64,000 nucleotides of DNA from Hofstenia miamia (Eukaryota > Xenacoelomorpha > Acoela > Hofsteniidae): the NCBI GenBank assembly GCA_900660155.1, contig CABFPE010000217.1, forward strand, positions 1,007,081-1,071,080, given 5' to 3'. Shown piece after piece: positions 12,890-25,299 of this stretch; position 1 is the first letter of the stretch; each line of letters begins with the position of its first letter. Under the pieces are notes generated by a model that saw nothing but the letters and a program-made list of their open reading frames with translations, made no database searches and was not told the origin of the DNA. The position numbers and the translations under genes are program-made.

Positions 12890-15058
12890 ATTACTTCTCA
12901 CAGCCTCATGCTGGTATCCCTCCCAGATCGGGGAACTCACCAGTTCCCAGGGAGTCTGAGAGCTTTCCTCAGGACTCTAGCTGTTCCTAACAATGCTGCA
13001 TTCTGTGCTACCACTCCTCGCCACTTTGGTACTCCCAACGCCTCCAAGTACCTCTTATGTTTCTTACTCACTGCTCCAAGTGCTCCTACAACTACTGGGA
13101 CTACTTCAAAATTCTTTAACTTCCACAGCCTTTCTATTTCCTCTGCTAATTCTCTGTACTTGTCTATCTTCTCTTTCTCCTTGCTTTCTACATTCCTGTC
13201 CTTTGGTACTGCTATGTCTATCACTGTTCCCAATATTTTCTCTTTGTCTACCAATACAATGTCTGGCCTCCTTGCTTCTATCACCTTGCTTGTCTGTATG
13301 TTGAAGTCCCACAGTATCTTAACCTTCTCTTTCTTATGGCTCCCTGCGGCTTGTGCTCATACCNNNNNNNNNNNNNNNNNNNNNNNNNNNNNNNNNNNNN
13401 NNNNNNNNNNNNNNNNNNNNNNNNNNNNNNNNNNNNNNNNNNNNNNNNNNNNNNNNNNNNNNNNNNNNNNNNNNNNNNNNNNNNNNNNNNNNNNNNNNNN
13501 NNNNNNNNNNNNNNNNNNNNNNNNNNNNNNNNNNNNNNNNNNNNNNNNNNNNNNNNNNNNNNNNNNNNNNNNNNNNNNNNNNNNNNNNNNNNNNNNNNNN
13601 NNNNNNNNNNNNNNNNNNNNNNNNNNNNNNNNNNNNNNNNNNNNNNNNNNNNNNNNNNNNNNNNNNNNNNNNNNNNNNNNNNNNNNNNNNNNNNNNNNNN
13701 NNNNNNNNNNNNNNNNNNNNNNNNNNNNNNNNNNNNNNNNNNNNNNNNNNNNNNNNNNNNNNNNNNNNNNNNNNNNNNNNNNNNNNNNNNNNNNNNNNNN
13801 NNNNNNNNNNNNNNNNNNNNNNNNNNNNNNNNNNNNNNNNNNNNNNNNNNNNNNNNNNNNNNNNNNNNNNNNNNNNNNNNNNNNNNNNNNNNNNNNNNNN
13901 NNNNNNNNNNNNNNNNNNNNNNNNNNNNNNNNNNNNNNNNNNNNNNNNNNNNNNNNNNNNNNNNNNNNNNNNNNNNNNNNNNNNNNNNNNNNNNNNNNNN
14001 NNNNNNNNNNNNNNNNNNNNNNNNNNNNNNNNNNNNNNNNNNNNNNNNNNNNNNNNNNNNNNNNNNNNNNNNNNNNNNNNNNNNNNNNNNNNNNNNNNNN
14101 NNNNNNNNNNNNNNNNNNNNNNNNNNNNNNNNNNNNNNNNNNNNNNNNNNNNNNNNNNNNNNNNNNNNNNNNNNNNNNNNNNNNNNNNNNNNNNNNNNNN
14201 NNNNNNNNNNNNNNNNNNNNNNNNNNNNNNNNNNNNNNNNNNNNNNNNNNNNNNNNNNNNNNNNNNNNNNNNNNNNNNNNNNNNNNNNNNNNNNNNNNNN
14301 NNNNNNNNNNNNNNNNNNNNNNNNNNNNNNNNNNNNNNNNNNNNNNNNNNNNNNNNNNNNNNNATTGTACCATTCATCCCACCTTGTCATGCCTGAACTT
14401 ATACTCATTCTGTGCCAATTTCTCACAACCTGCTATCAGATGATCTACTGTCTCACACTCTTTCTTACATAGCCTACACTTATCACTTCCTTCCTTTCTT
14501 CTATCTGTATATTTCTTCACCCAGTTTGTTCTTATTGCTTGCTCCTGTGGTGCCATTATCAGTGCTTCTGTTTCTTTTTTTAGTACTGCCTTCTTTAACC
14601 ACTTGTTGCTCTCTTCTCTGTCACACTTTTCTGTGTTCCTCCAGTATTCTCCATGCATTGCCTTCTGCTTATACCTTGTTTGTCTCTCTGATTCAATCCT
14701 ACTCTGGTATACCTTCTTTCTCTCACTCTAGGTTCGTATCTTCCTTAACTCCTTAGTGACCTCCAGTAGTGACCCTCTAGGTTGTGCTTCTACATATTCC
14801 TTTAGCCCTAGTGCTTCTGCTTCTACAGTTTACTCTACACTTAGCAGTCCTTTACCTCCCTTATGCCTTGACATGTACAGCCTATCTACATCTCCATTTA
14901 AGTTGAATGCTCTCTCTGGTGCTAGTATCTTCCTTGTCTCCCTGTCTAATTCCCTCAGTTCATTCTTATTCCACCTAACTATTCCTGCCGAATATCTCAA
15001 CACTGGTATCGCCCACGTATTAATTGCCTTTATGCTGTTCTGCCCATTCAATGCTGAC
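12890..15058 (-). mobile_element. R4/Dong-like LINE with restriction-like endonuclease, 5'-truncated
   Basis: Minus-strand non-LTR retrotransposon fragment. Reading from 15051 downward it encodes the post-RT thumb region of R2/R4-type elements (INTWAIPVLRYSAGIVRW, then DRETRKILAPERAF and DVDRLYMSRHKGGKGLLSVE). Next comes a CCHC-type cluster (CRLCKKECETVDHLIAGC, about 14440-14500). After a gap of 1,000 N follows the restriction-like endonuclease with ARRPDIVLVDKE and a lysine-rich KYRELAEEIERLW stretch, ending with ALLGTARVLRKALRL near 12945. The RT core is absent, so the element is 5'-truncated, and the frame between thumb and CCHC is broken around 14730. (TAA)n lies at both ends, as known for Dong/R4-type elements that insert in TAA repeats. 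Clade placement is by recall only. Confidence 0.85.
13364..14363. other. assembly gap of 1,000 N
   Basis: Exactly 1,000 N, a conventional placeholder length. It falls inside the LINE between the CCHC cluster and the endonuclease. Any open frame running through it is meaningless. Confidence 0.99.
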
Positions 15059-15087
15059 TTATTATTATTATTATTATTATTATTATT
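15059..15087. repeat. (TTA)n microsatellite at LINE 5' side
   Basis: Nearly pure TTA run (TAA on the LINE strand) abutting the truncated 5' side of the LINE. Confidence 0.95.
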
Positions 15088-16191
15088 CGCCTACTGATTA
15101 ATAATGTGAGTAATGACTTCAATTAAAGAGGTTCACTTTTCCATCGAATTTCTACATCTATTATATGTGCCAATTACTTGGTGTTACTATCTACAATTTT
15201 TAGGTCAATGACAATACGTGTATCAGATTTTACAGGAACATGAGTATTTTTTATTCCAATCGCATTGTAATCAAGATCTCATGCATCATGAGCCTGGTCT
15301 ACTTTCCATTTGATAGACACACTTGCCAAGTATGTACTGGATCCTACAAATATCACGATGGCCTCCTAAAGCTCATATGGCTAACAGATATTGCAGGTGA
15401 TTTCCTGGAATTTTGATAGGTTTATTATCTATGTACTGGTTGTCGATACTAACCTCAAAAAATATTCGGTGGAAATTGTCATAAACCAGGTGTGAAAGCA
15501 ATTTACTTACTTAATATTAAAGAACGATTTTCCTTAATATTTATTCTTTAAAATTCTTAACATGACTATGCAGACATATGTCAGAAATGCAATGAGTAAG
15601 CAACCCTCACCTAATTCTAATGAGCCAATCAGTCTAGGTTTGCAGCTGGTAAGACTAAACATTAAACATTAGAAATAATGTCTCATTATTCCAATGTTCA
15701 GTATAATTTTGAAGCAGCAGCATTTTTTGTGGTAGGTATGGATTTTTTGTAATTTTGGTTACACTCTTGCCACCAGACGAATAATATCCCAAATGATTTT
15801 TTATGAGAATGTTCAAAGAAATATACGCTGTAAACGCATACACAATCACTGACAAGCGATAATATTTAAAATAAAGGACAATGGAGGGCATAAAATTAAA
15901 TTCCACAGCACTAAAAATTCATAAAAATGCAAATTTTTTATAGTTATCGGTATTATATTCTAAATAAATAGATCGCACTATAGCTACGTAAAAACGTACT
16001 AAAAATATAAAAATCTTTGTTTGAGTTCATGAAATTCAATTCCACGTCATACATTGCAGGAGATGCATACGGCAAAATTGCCATGTATCCCAATACATGT
16101 TGCATGATATAAGGTTCGTTTCATTGAAACCTCTAAATTTACCAACATTTCTCGATGATTCATAGTATTTGTTTGAAAAGTGGATCCCCCG
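15088..16191. other. unassigned AT-rich sequence
   Basis: No gene, RNA or repeat recognised on either strand. Confidence 0.5.
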
Positions 16192-16387
16192 ATGTACATA
16201 TATTTGGTTTCAATAATTGTGAATTTACTTCATGCTGCTAAAAAGACTAAAAAGTTAGGAGTGAGTGATGAAATTAATGTATTGAAAGTGGATCATCAAT
16301 ATATTTCAAGAGCCAAAAATGAGCTAGAAAATTCCACCAGGTGTCGAAAACGGCAAGGTGTATCTCAATCTAACAAAGGACTCTGTA
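16192..16387 (+). other. possible first coding exon with signal-like N-terminus
   Basis: From ATG at 16192 the frame reads MYIYLVSIIVNLLHA, which resembles a short signal peptide or membrane anchor, followed by a hydrophilic Lys/Glu/Asn-rich stretch of about 50 residues. It ends at a strong donor (GTAAGT at 16388). It leaves one base of a codon, which fits the phase of the channel exon beginning at 18144. The peptide has no Cys-loop receptor motif, so it may belong to another gene or be spurious. Confidence 0.25.
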
Positions 16388-16927
16388 GTAAGTATATCAG
16401 AGTTTAATAACTTCCTAATAATATTTAAAGTCATTTAAGGTAAAGTGTGAAATCAATGCTTATTGTTAAAATAAACCAATTTGTAGGTTAAACCTCACAT
16501 AATGTAAACAATATTGTCTGACATTGAATTGGCCTATAAACTGCAGAGAATTTATGTACCAACAGAATCTCTCCAAGGCAAATATATTCTCCGATGTTAG
16601 TATCGTTTATTTACATAATTCAAGCAAGGATTATTTACCACGAGAAGCCAGATTCTTATAATGAAGCTATCAATTTTAAGTATCAAAAACAAAGAAAACG
16701 TCAATATAGATACTGTACATTATGCAAATTTTAAGCTGATGCATTGTTTGTAAATATGCATGGTAATTCATCTAATTTTTGGCAAAGTGTCCAGCGAATT
16801 CAATTTAATGTTTGTAAGAAGTGAATAAATGGTTTGACAAAGTAGAATATGCAGTTGACAGTTCAAAATTTCTTGTCAAACATGTCTCATACTCTATATG
16901 CCTTTTTCCGTAAAGCATATCTAAATT

Positions 16928-16954
16928 TATATATATATATATATATATATATAT
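16928..16954. repeat. (AT)n microsatellite
   Basis: About 27 bases of pure AT dinucleotide. The surrounding 16400-18140 is AT-rich and contains no recognised exon. Confidence 0.95.
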
Positions 16955-18143
16955 GCAAAAACTATAGGAAAAGATAAAGAATTTATGCAAAGATATCTTA
17001 GATTATTTCATTGCATTAAATTACAAATCTTTATTTTTGATTATCAGTTGTTTTTTACTGATTTAATCAAAGATTATTTTTATTATTATTTTTCTTGTTA
17101 TTATTATTATTATATAATGATGCGCTTTGTGCAACGTAGTTCATGTATCTACTTGAAAAAAGGATACATACCGTTTTTACTCTTCAATTTTCAAATGTCC
17201 CATATATTGTAAGCCTACCAATTCAATATTACGCAAATGGTAGAGACCCGTGTGACGTAGCTGGAGTGATAGTATTGGCAGGACGTTGAAAATCATCCAA
17301 TGACATCAAGAATGTAAAGATACCGATAACCAAGTGAATTGCCATTTCTGCTTTGAATTTATTCATTTATTATAAATACTAGTATTCTTGGCCTAAGCAA
17401 TCTGAAAATCATTTATACATCATTCACATAATCACAGTTGGACATTGGTTGGACAAAATTTGGGTGATCTAGACCAAAATTTTGTGTTTTGGAATGAGAC
17501 AGCCGGGTTTGGACCTGAGTTAACTTTAAATTCAGTTCACAAAGTACATTTTTTCAAACATTCTAAGTAAAATAATAAAGGAAACAGAAAGCTTAAATAG
17601 CAAATGTTGTCAACAAATAGAGTCAGACACAGGAAAATTATGTACTAGCAAAATCACATTCTGTAATCAGAAACACATTTTTAAATATTTTGACGTTAAT
17701 GTCAATTTATAGTAGCTTTGATTAGAGCTGGGTCTGGATATGGCTTAAAATCATGAGCCGGGTTTGCGTTCGACAAAAATTATGGAACCATTCCCACTTC
17801 TGCATATAATATGAAGAAGTAAACACATGATCTGCTTTATTTGTTATCAGTCATACAGTGGATGTAGTTTGCCCAGAGCAGACGTTGGAGTTTATTTAGA
17901 TTTGCTTGAAAGATTCTTTTGATTTCAGGATGATTAAGTTCAAACAACTTTTAAAACACTTACATTATGAGGTTTTTAAAATCATAGGTTTTATTTTTAA
18001 TTAATATTTTAATAATAATTAGTAATTAAATAATAATAATTAATACTTTCTATTATTAATGATATAAGTAAAAAATTCCTTTATTTTCTGTATCTAATAT
18101 TACGCAATGCAAAAGAAAAGCTATTCCCATTGTGATATTTTAG

Positions 18144-21100
18144 GAATGTACCCGAATCAGAGCACTGCAAATTTTGATATCAAAAGCACCACAAATCAAT
18201 ATCCGGTGGAGAAACTTTTCATGTCAGACAATTTCACTGAGCAGTGCTTTGAAGTATTCATCCAACGGAAATCCAATGTCTTCCTTGTTACACTGTATTT
18301 GCCAAGTGTTTCCTTAGTCATCCTAACGTGGGTCAATTTCTGGATTGATCCAAAGGTAATCTTCACCTTTAAACTTAAATACGGGGTAAAAATTCATTAA
18401 TTGTATATTCCTTACTTGGAGATAATCCAGTTAACGTTTAACAGCTAGTTTATTGCAGACAACAAATTATTTTAATCAATATCTGGAAACCCTTAATAAG
18501 TGTCAAAAATCATTGTTTTAGCAATGCAAAACCTCGTAGGTCTACAACAGGTATACCTGTAATATGAATAAATCATTCGAAATGTGTATGCTACTCATGG
18601 ATAATTTATTCTGTCCCACTTAAACTATCCTCTTTTCCATTCACATCCATTTTTCAATATAGTTCTTTCTACATTTATAAAACTAAATGACACATATTTT
18701 ATGCAAGTCATTTGTCAACTGTTTCTAAGTAATACTTATGTGCTGGTTTAATAAAAATTATATGTTTTTGTGAAAGCGCAAGAAATGGCAACGAATAAAT
18801 TAAGCTAAGTCATACCTAGGCATGTGAAAAAAATATTTTTACATAAAAAATGTTGAATGATCAAATTACATATGTAGAAAATATACATATTATAAATGAA
18901 TAAATTTGAAACAAAATTGCTAAACCAAACTCTAATGTAATAACCATTCAAGTATAATATTTCTTTGCAGATTTTGAGTAGTGATCTATGCCAAATGCAG
19001 CCATTTTTAGTGTCCCAACAATAGCCATGCATCATACATTGTTTCAACTTCAAATGAAGCTGTTGTTGTATAATTTAATGATTTTTCAAGGTTTTCTATA
19101 AATGAGAAATTAAGGTTTAATACTCCGTACCTACTAGGTATGAAACCTTCCCTTAATATGAATTTAATAATTATATAAGAAAAAATGAAAAACAAGCAAT
19201 GTTTTGTCGACCTGAATTTGCTACAATAAACCATCATCACACATGAATGTACATGGATGTGGAATAGTTTTTCTAATTTGATAAGGCATTTGCAAAGTAT
19301 TAGGCATTAAACTAATAATTTAATGCAAAATCTATTAGTTTACTATAAGAGTAGTTGCATTAAAATCACTATGATAACTTCATTTTGCAGCTGTGTAAAA
19401 ATCTCATTTTTCTTCAAAATTTTATAAATGACAAAATGCAGTAGGCAGTTTGTTTAAGCAACATTAATTTATCCTAAAAAATCATATCATTGATTGTCAA
19501 GTTGAACGTCAGCATATTTTAGTGATACAAAATTGCCAAAATTATAAATAATGTAAAGCTGCATAAACTGCTGACAGTTTGTGAAACTTAATTACGATGT
19601 TTCTCTATTAATCATGTAAATACAATTACAAAAACTTACTTATCTATTGTTGCTTAGCATAGAGAACTTATCCAAGCAATTTGAAAACATGTTAAAAATA
19701 ATAGTGTCATCATGGATTTTAACTCTCTATATTTTAATTTCAAATATGTTGGAATTCTTGGATCCTTTGGTGAATAAGCATGTGATTACCTAGCTCATTT
19801 GTTCAGTGTTTTATTCTTTGGTATCGGAATAATTTCATAATAGCAGACAGATTTTTTTAGAAATTTTCTTGACCTATATTTTGAAATTGTAGCATTTAGT
19901 TTACAATTTTAAGAAACGGAGGCTAAAAGAATGAAATTGTTTGCTATTTAAACAATTGAAAGTTATTTCTCAATATAATTTAAATTATACTTGCCCACTT
20001 TCTCTGTAGTAGTGGCAAACTCCATATTCAATTGAAAACATATGTATTTTTGTTACATTGTTAGACGTAAAATATGATTGAACGTTTTCTCTCAATTCCG
20101 TTGATCTGCTAAGATGTACTTAACACTAGATTTTACTATTTTTCTTGAGATGAGACATTTGAAGAACTCTTTCAAATTCCAATATTTTATGCAAAATGAA
20201 TATAAAATGTTTAAGTCTTCTAAACAATTTTCAGAATATATGATTTGAACATGAACATTAAAGCATTGGATTGGACCTGTTGTGGGTTATGATGTAATAT
20301 TAACTAAATATAGTTTAGGATTCTGGTCGAAATCGAAACAACGCATGTTTTCATAATTTTAGTGTTGACAATTATTTCATCTGTAAATAGATCAAAAAAT
20401 GAAGGTCGTCTCATTTGCCTATTATATTACAAATGACAAATTTCTTGCAGAATATAACTCAAAATTGTGGAAAAATATTAACAATTTTGCTTCTAGGCTA
20501 TCCCTGCTCGCTCAGGTTTATCCATTACTGCAATTTTGGCGCAGATAACCCTTATAGTGGGAATGGCGTCGAGGTTTCCCTCGGTTAGTGATTTAAAAAC
20601 GGCCGATCTCTACGTTACTGTAAACTTTATTTACACGTTTGGTGCTCTCATTGAATTCGCCATCGTTTCGTATGTTCCAAGAAAAACACCAAACAAAAAT
20701 AATCTCCTTGTATCTCCTCAAATTTCATCAAGTTCTCTTCAGAATTATCAACCAGGTTTGTTTACTTTTAAGTTATTGTGAATTATCTAGTTTATATAAC
20801 GCATGAAAATGTATTTTCACAGCACATTTACTTGCAAGAATAAATAAACTCACATATTTTATAAGAATTGCTTTTAAAAGAAGCACAAACAGGCCTAGTG
20901 TTTGAAATTATTTCAGCAATGTTGGTTACTCACTTGATATTTAAAAATATATATGGAAGTATGGAAGTTTCAAAGCAGGATAATTGGAGTCTAAGAATTC
21001 AAGGCTATAAATTAATTTGGTCTTTCTAAGGGTTTTTTTAAAATTTGCGTCAGAGTTGAGGCTATGATTGGCTTGGGACTAAGGTTAGGCATAGATTTGC

Positions 21101-24100
21101 AGTTTTTAAATATTTTGAAGGTTGTTGAATTTTTTCCTTGAATTTCCCTTCTTTTTGGAATCATTTAATTTTTAGCTAGAAATTTGAAAAGAATGAAATA
21201 ATCATCAATTACAAAACTTTGTCAAAATTACGAAATTCAAATACTTATAAACTAAAATTTATATACAACGAAAATTTCTTCAGAATGCTGCCACATAGTT
21301 TTTGCATATATAATATATATATATATATATATAAGCGGAGTCGGAAAAGGGGAGAAGAGATGACGACCCCAAAATTTCAGAAAATAGATATTTTGACTAT
21401 ATTTTTTACAAAAAATTCTACTATAAAGTTATAAGGATTACACCTAAGAGGGTATTATAAATATTACAATAGAAACTCTTAGATAGAGTTATATCCCCGT
21501 GATATTATATTGTCCCGAATATACTCTTTGAATATTTAAAATCATGTGAAGAAAAAGTTTTTAAACCTTTTTTTAATATCATTGATTGAGATTATTTAAC
21601 ATCAATTCCAATAAATATCTTTCTTTTTGCGCATTTTTCATTGAAATTATGAAATTGCCATACGCTAATGTTATCTTTGGTTCAGGAACTGCACTTTCAA
21701 AAAAATAGTTTGGTAATTTCTCAAAACAAACCATCTATTTATTAATGTAGGAATTATTGAAAATAAAACGTAATCTTTAAAAGAATAAAGATTGTAAAGT
21801 TTCTCTAAGATATTCGTTTTTCATTAGTTTTCAAAAATATTTTGGTAATTCAAAAAATTGCCCGCCCATCGGCAAAAAAAAGAGAAGACAAGATAAAAAT
21901 AACTTATCTCATATAGATTTATAATGGTTTTCATGATTTGACAGTTGATCTGTATCGAATGAGCTATGTATAGCATCAAACTATAAATATACCAACTATT
22001 TATGAAGTACAATTCTTTTATATTTATATCAATTTTTTCTTTCTGCATTGGCAATTTTTCAGAAAAAACTTTATCACGCTCATCTCCAATTTAAAACCAT
22101 ATTCTAATACCATCAATATCTATATACAAATCAATAAAAAGTTAATATATCCACATCGAATCGGTACATGTGTGAAGTCACCTTCAAAAAATTTAATGAC
22201 ATTATTAACTACATAAACATTATTAAATTGAAATAGTTTGGGTATTGATTACTTGGCGACGGGTATAATATTACGTAAAATAATTTTTAACGAATATTTC
22301 ATAAGACCTTTAATGTTAAAATCAAACAATTCAAAAAATGCAGATTATAAAAGGCGTGAATTGTCAAGCAATATGTTACTAGTTACAAAGAAAATCCGTC
22401 ATTCGAAATTTTTGGAAATGTTTAATAAAAGCGTCGCATATTGCCACAAAATTGTTTAACATTTGGTCAACATTGCGTTTAAAAAGAAACAATACCTGCT
22501 ACAGATTTATCAAACAAAACGGACGTTGATAAAAATATCACCTCGCTATTCCTGGAAGATAATATATATTTTACTTTATTTAGCGGATGCGTCATTAACT
22601 TTGTGGCTTTTTAAAATGATTCTGAATTGCCAAACTTTTTGTTAAACAATTCTTAGAATAAATATTAGCCTTGGTTAGAGTCAGTAAGTAATTGATATAT
22701 ATTAACAAAAAGATATTTTACACCACTGGCCAAAATGAGATCGATTTAGGTGAATGTCCTACTCATCCTGAGTTACCTTTTGGGCTTGTAGTGAAATTAG
22801 AAGGCTTGCTGTGTGAGATTNTTATTTAGTTAAAATTCATAGTTAAAATGCATTATTTTTATAAATATTTTGCTAAAATTTTAAACAAAAATATTATAAT
22901 TTATATATTTATTCTTGCACAGTTAATTAATGAAACTGAATTTTTGATCAGTTGTTATATTGGTGAAAATATTTAGTCAACTGCGTGATATTTTCAATTT
23001 TGATGTTTCAAAAAAACCAAATCAGTGCCACAAAAGAAAGGCTCATATATAAAATCATGTAAAGAATTGTTAAAACATTTGTGTTTATGCGTTGACTTAC
23101 ACATACATTATTTTTTGCTTATCATCAAATTAAGATATTCAACGTATGGGAATACATCCATTAATGAAAATGTTATTCTACACTCAATCTAATCAGACAT
23201 TTTTACAGTTCTACTGATAATTTTGAGAAAAGACATTTAAATTTCTAAGTATTACTTAATTGTGTTTATAAATGTACTCATATTTACGCAAATTGCTTGT
23301 ACATTCAAATTATACAATAATAATTCTCATAGACCTAAGCATATTCAAAGTAGTAGTAAGGAAAGTCCTGGTTTGATATATACGGTTTTCTAATAATGAT
23401 CAGTTNTGGCCAAAATGAGATCGATTTAGGTGAATGTCCTACTCATCCTGAGTTACCTTTTGGGCTTGTAGTGAAATTAGAAGGCTTGCTGTGTGAGATT
23501 TTAGCCTGTGGGTATTTGTGGTGAAAGAATTTTTTACTATAAATTCGCAAGCGTTAAAATGGCTTAACAGAATATGACTATGGGGTAGATAATGATTAAG
23601 GTTAATAATTTTTGTATATTAATACCTATTAAAATAAGCATAAAATCCTCAGCGTTTAAAAATACCTTGCATTGAAAAATTTAACTAAGTTTTTTCAAAA
23701 AATGTGAAAATTTGTTGGGAAAATTTTTATTGCTGTAGTGTGGTTTGTGTCCAAAAATGTCACTCCACGATAAGCCTTAAAATTAGTTTAAGCTTTTAGA
23801 TATCAAATATTGAGAAGATGAGTTTGTGATCACTAAAATATAGATCTATCAGCATTTGATTGCATTCATAATTGATATTCCTTTGCTTGTAATAAACACT
23901 TGTTAACTGGTGATGTTTTACAAAGTTGTGAAGGTCTTACTAATTCTGAAAAAGATGTGAACAATTCTAAAGATTGAATTAAAAAAAACAGATCGGTACT
24001 TGAGAATGAAACTATACAAAAATTCAAATTTCGAAATGAGTCAATTGTATATTCTGGGTAGGGCTAAGTGCTACATACATTTATTCTATTTACCTCCACA

Positions 24101-25242
24101 CTGTTGATTTCAAATTGTTTTAAACTATTGTGTTTATTGGTGAGCAAAGAACTAGAGAAATACGCTTAGTACAATTTTAACATCGAAAACAATTGCGTAT
24201 ATGCGTGTGAATTTAAAGGATCCATGCTGAAGACGTTCATTCCACATTTAATGAATAAAAATTTAATCGTTATTTATTCTTATTGTAATTTTTATTGCTG
24301 TTTTCAAGAAGAAAACTGATAAAATAATTTTTTTGCTCTGCTCGTACTTCAGGTTAACAATGATTGAGATCCAGATCAGTGCCAATCAACGGTATATTAT
24401 GTACATAGTTATGGTACATGTCCTATTAAATTGCTATTTGATTGCCGTTCACAAGGATTGTATGAATCCTGATCATATATCAGCACACTAAGTCATTCTA
24501 CACTCAACCAGTGTTTACCAATGTGGACGAGCCCACTGGAGGTCAAACAAAACATTTATTTCAACTATAGAGCCTATCTATATATATGTATATATATATA
24601 CATATATATATTGTATATGTTGTTATATATTTATATAGAAAGAGAGAGAAAAAGATGATAGATAGATAGAAATATGTTGGATAGATAGATAGATAGATGG
24701 TAAGCAGTGTTCAACATCAAGAGGATTATATGGATGAGGTTTGTTAGTTTGTTCAGCTTTGCAATGCATGCATGGAATGTGACCAAGCAATATTTCCGAG
24801 CCTATTGAAGTGAAGATATCAAAGCATAATGGTGGAAACATTAAGAGTGAAATATACATCTTTCTACATTATGCAGCAGAGCAAATATCTTATTACATTT
24901 TCTTTTACTTACATGTATCTTGCAGTTAACTGTGCATTAAATTTTGAATGAATGCATTTCATTTTAGGATTATACGTATCTTTAAATTCTAACTGCGATG
25001 CCCCACACAGCAAAGACCCTAAAAAGTTTATTCAGATGAACAGCATTCGTCAGTATCCAATACGCAAAAACTATAACGGCATATGTTGGCGAAACCATCC
25101 ATTTCCAAAAATGAGGCAAGTAAAAGAGAAAAAACCAAAGAAATACACTGGTGACGACATCTCCAAGATTATATTCCCTGTTTCTTTTACAATTTGGAAC
25201 ATTTTGTTTTTCACAGTTAACTTGTACCTTGCCGAAACCTAA
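18144..25242 (+). CDS. Cys-loop ligand-gated anion channel subunit, 3' half (three exons)
   Basis: Pentameric ligand-gated ion channel subunit of the plasma membrane, closest by motif to glycine/GABA-A/GluCl anion channels. Exon 18144-18355 codes the end of the extracellular domain (FTEQCFEVFIQRK) and M1 (LYLPSVSLVILTWVNFWID). Exon 20497-20755 codes the M1-M2 link and pore helix, starting IPARSGLSITAILAQ, then M3 (FIYTFGALIEFAIVSYV). Exon 24968-25242 codes a short M3-M4 loop and M4 (IIFPVSFTIWNILFFTVNLYL), ending TAA. Introns 18356-20496 and 20756-24967 are GT-AG, and the phases join exactly. PAR at the inner mouth of M2 is the family's anion-selectivity signature; the pore 9' Leu and 6' Thr are conserved, and 2' is Gly. 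The loop after M2 (FPSVSDLKTADLYV) departs from the usual VSYVKAID. The exons coding the Cys loop were not found, so the gene is 5'-partial as modelled. Ligand unknown. Confidence 0.88.
18356..20496 (+). other. intron of channel gene (M1/M2)
   Basis: GT-AG intron of 2,141 bases in phase 0, splitting WIDPK from AIPAR. It is AT-rich with no recognised gene inside. Confidence 0.85.
21306..21333. repeat. (AT)n microsatellite
   Basis: Pure AT dinucleotide run within the channel intron. Confidence 0.9.
22727..22820. repeat. 94-bp direct repeat, left copy, at N junction
   Basis: Identical to 23407-23500. It ends exactly at the single N at 22821. Confidence 0.9.
23407..23500. repeat. 94-bp direct repeat, right copy, at N junction
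   Basis: Starts right after the single N at 23406. The 584 bases between the two N are bracketed by this duplication, which suggests a contig or allelic piece placed by scaffolding rather than a natural insertion. Confidence 0.9.
24578..24636. repeat. (AT)n-rich tract
   Basis: Imperfect TA/TG dinucleotide tract just before the GATA repeat. Confidence 0.85.
24654..24699. repeat. (GATA)n microsatellite
   Basis: Imperfect GATA tetranucleotide tract near the 3' end of the last channel intron. Confidence 0.9.
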
Positions 25243-25284
25243 GTAATTATGCGCGATGATGGCAGAAAGAATTTATTTTTTGTC

Positions 25285-25290
25285 AATAAA
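25285..25290 (+). promoter_or_regulatory. polyadenylation signal of channel gene
   Basis: AATAAA 43 bases after the channel stop codon at 25240-25242, in a T-rich context. Position and sequence are typical, but usage is inferred. Confidence 0.6.
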
Positions 25291-25299
25291 TGTTTTGCA

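Larger units (their letters stand above)
20756..24967 (+). other. intron of channel gene (M3-M4 loop)
   Basis: GT-AG intron of 4,212 bases in phase 1. It contains (AT)n tracts, an N-bounded block at 22727-23500 and a GATA microsatellite. Two adjacent short frames at about 22240-22645 look like chance; no gene is supported. Confidence 0.85.

Noticed and set aside
12908-14443. Very long open frames on both strands
   Set aside because: They run through 1,000 N; the plus-strand versions are antisense to the LINE.
22238-22645. Two adjacent short frames inside the channel intron
   Set aside because: Lys/Ile/Asn-rich low-complexity translation as expected by chance in AT-rich DNA; the first lacks an ATG at its listed start.
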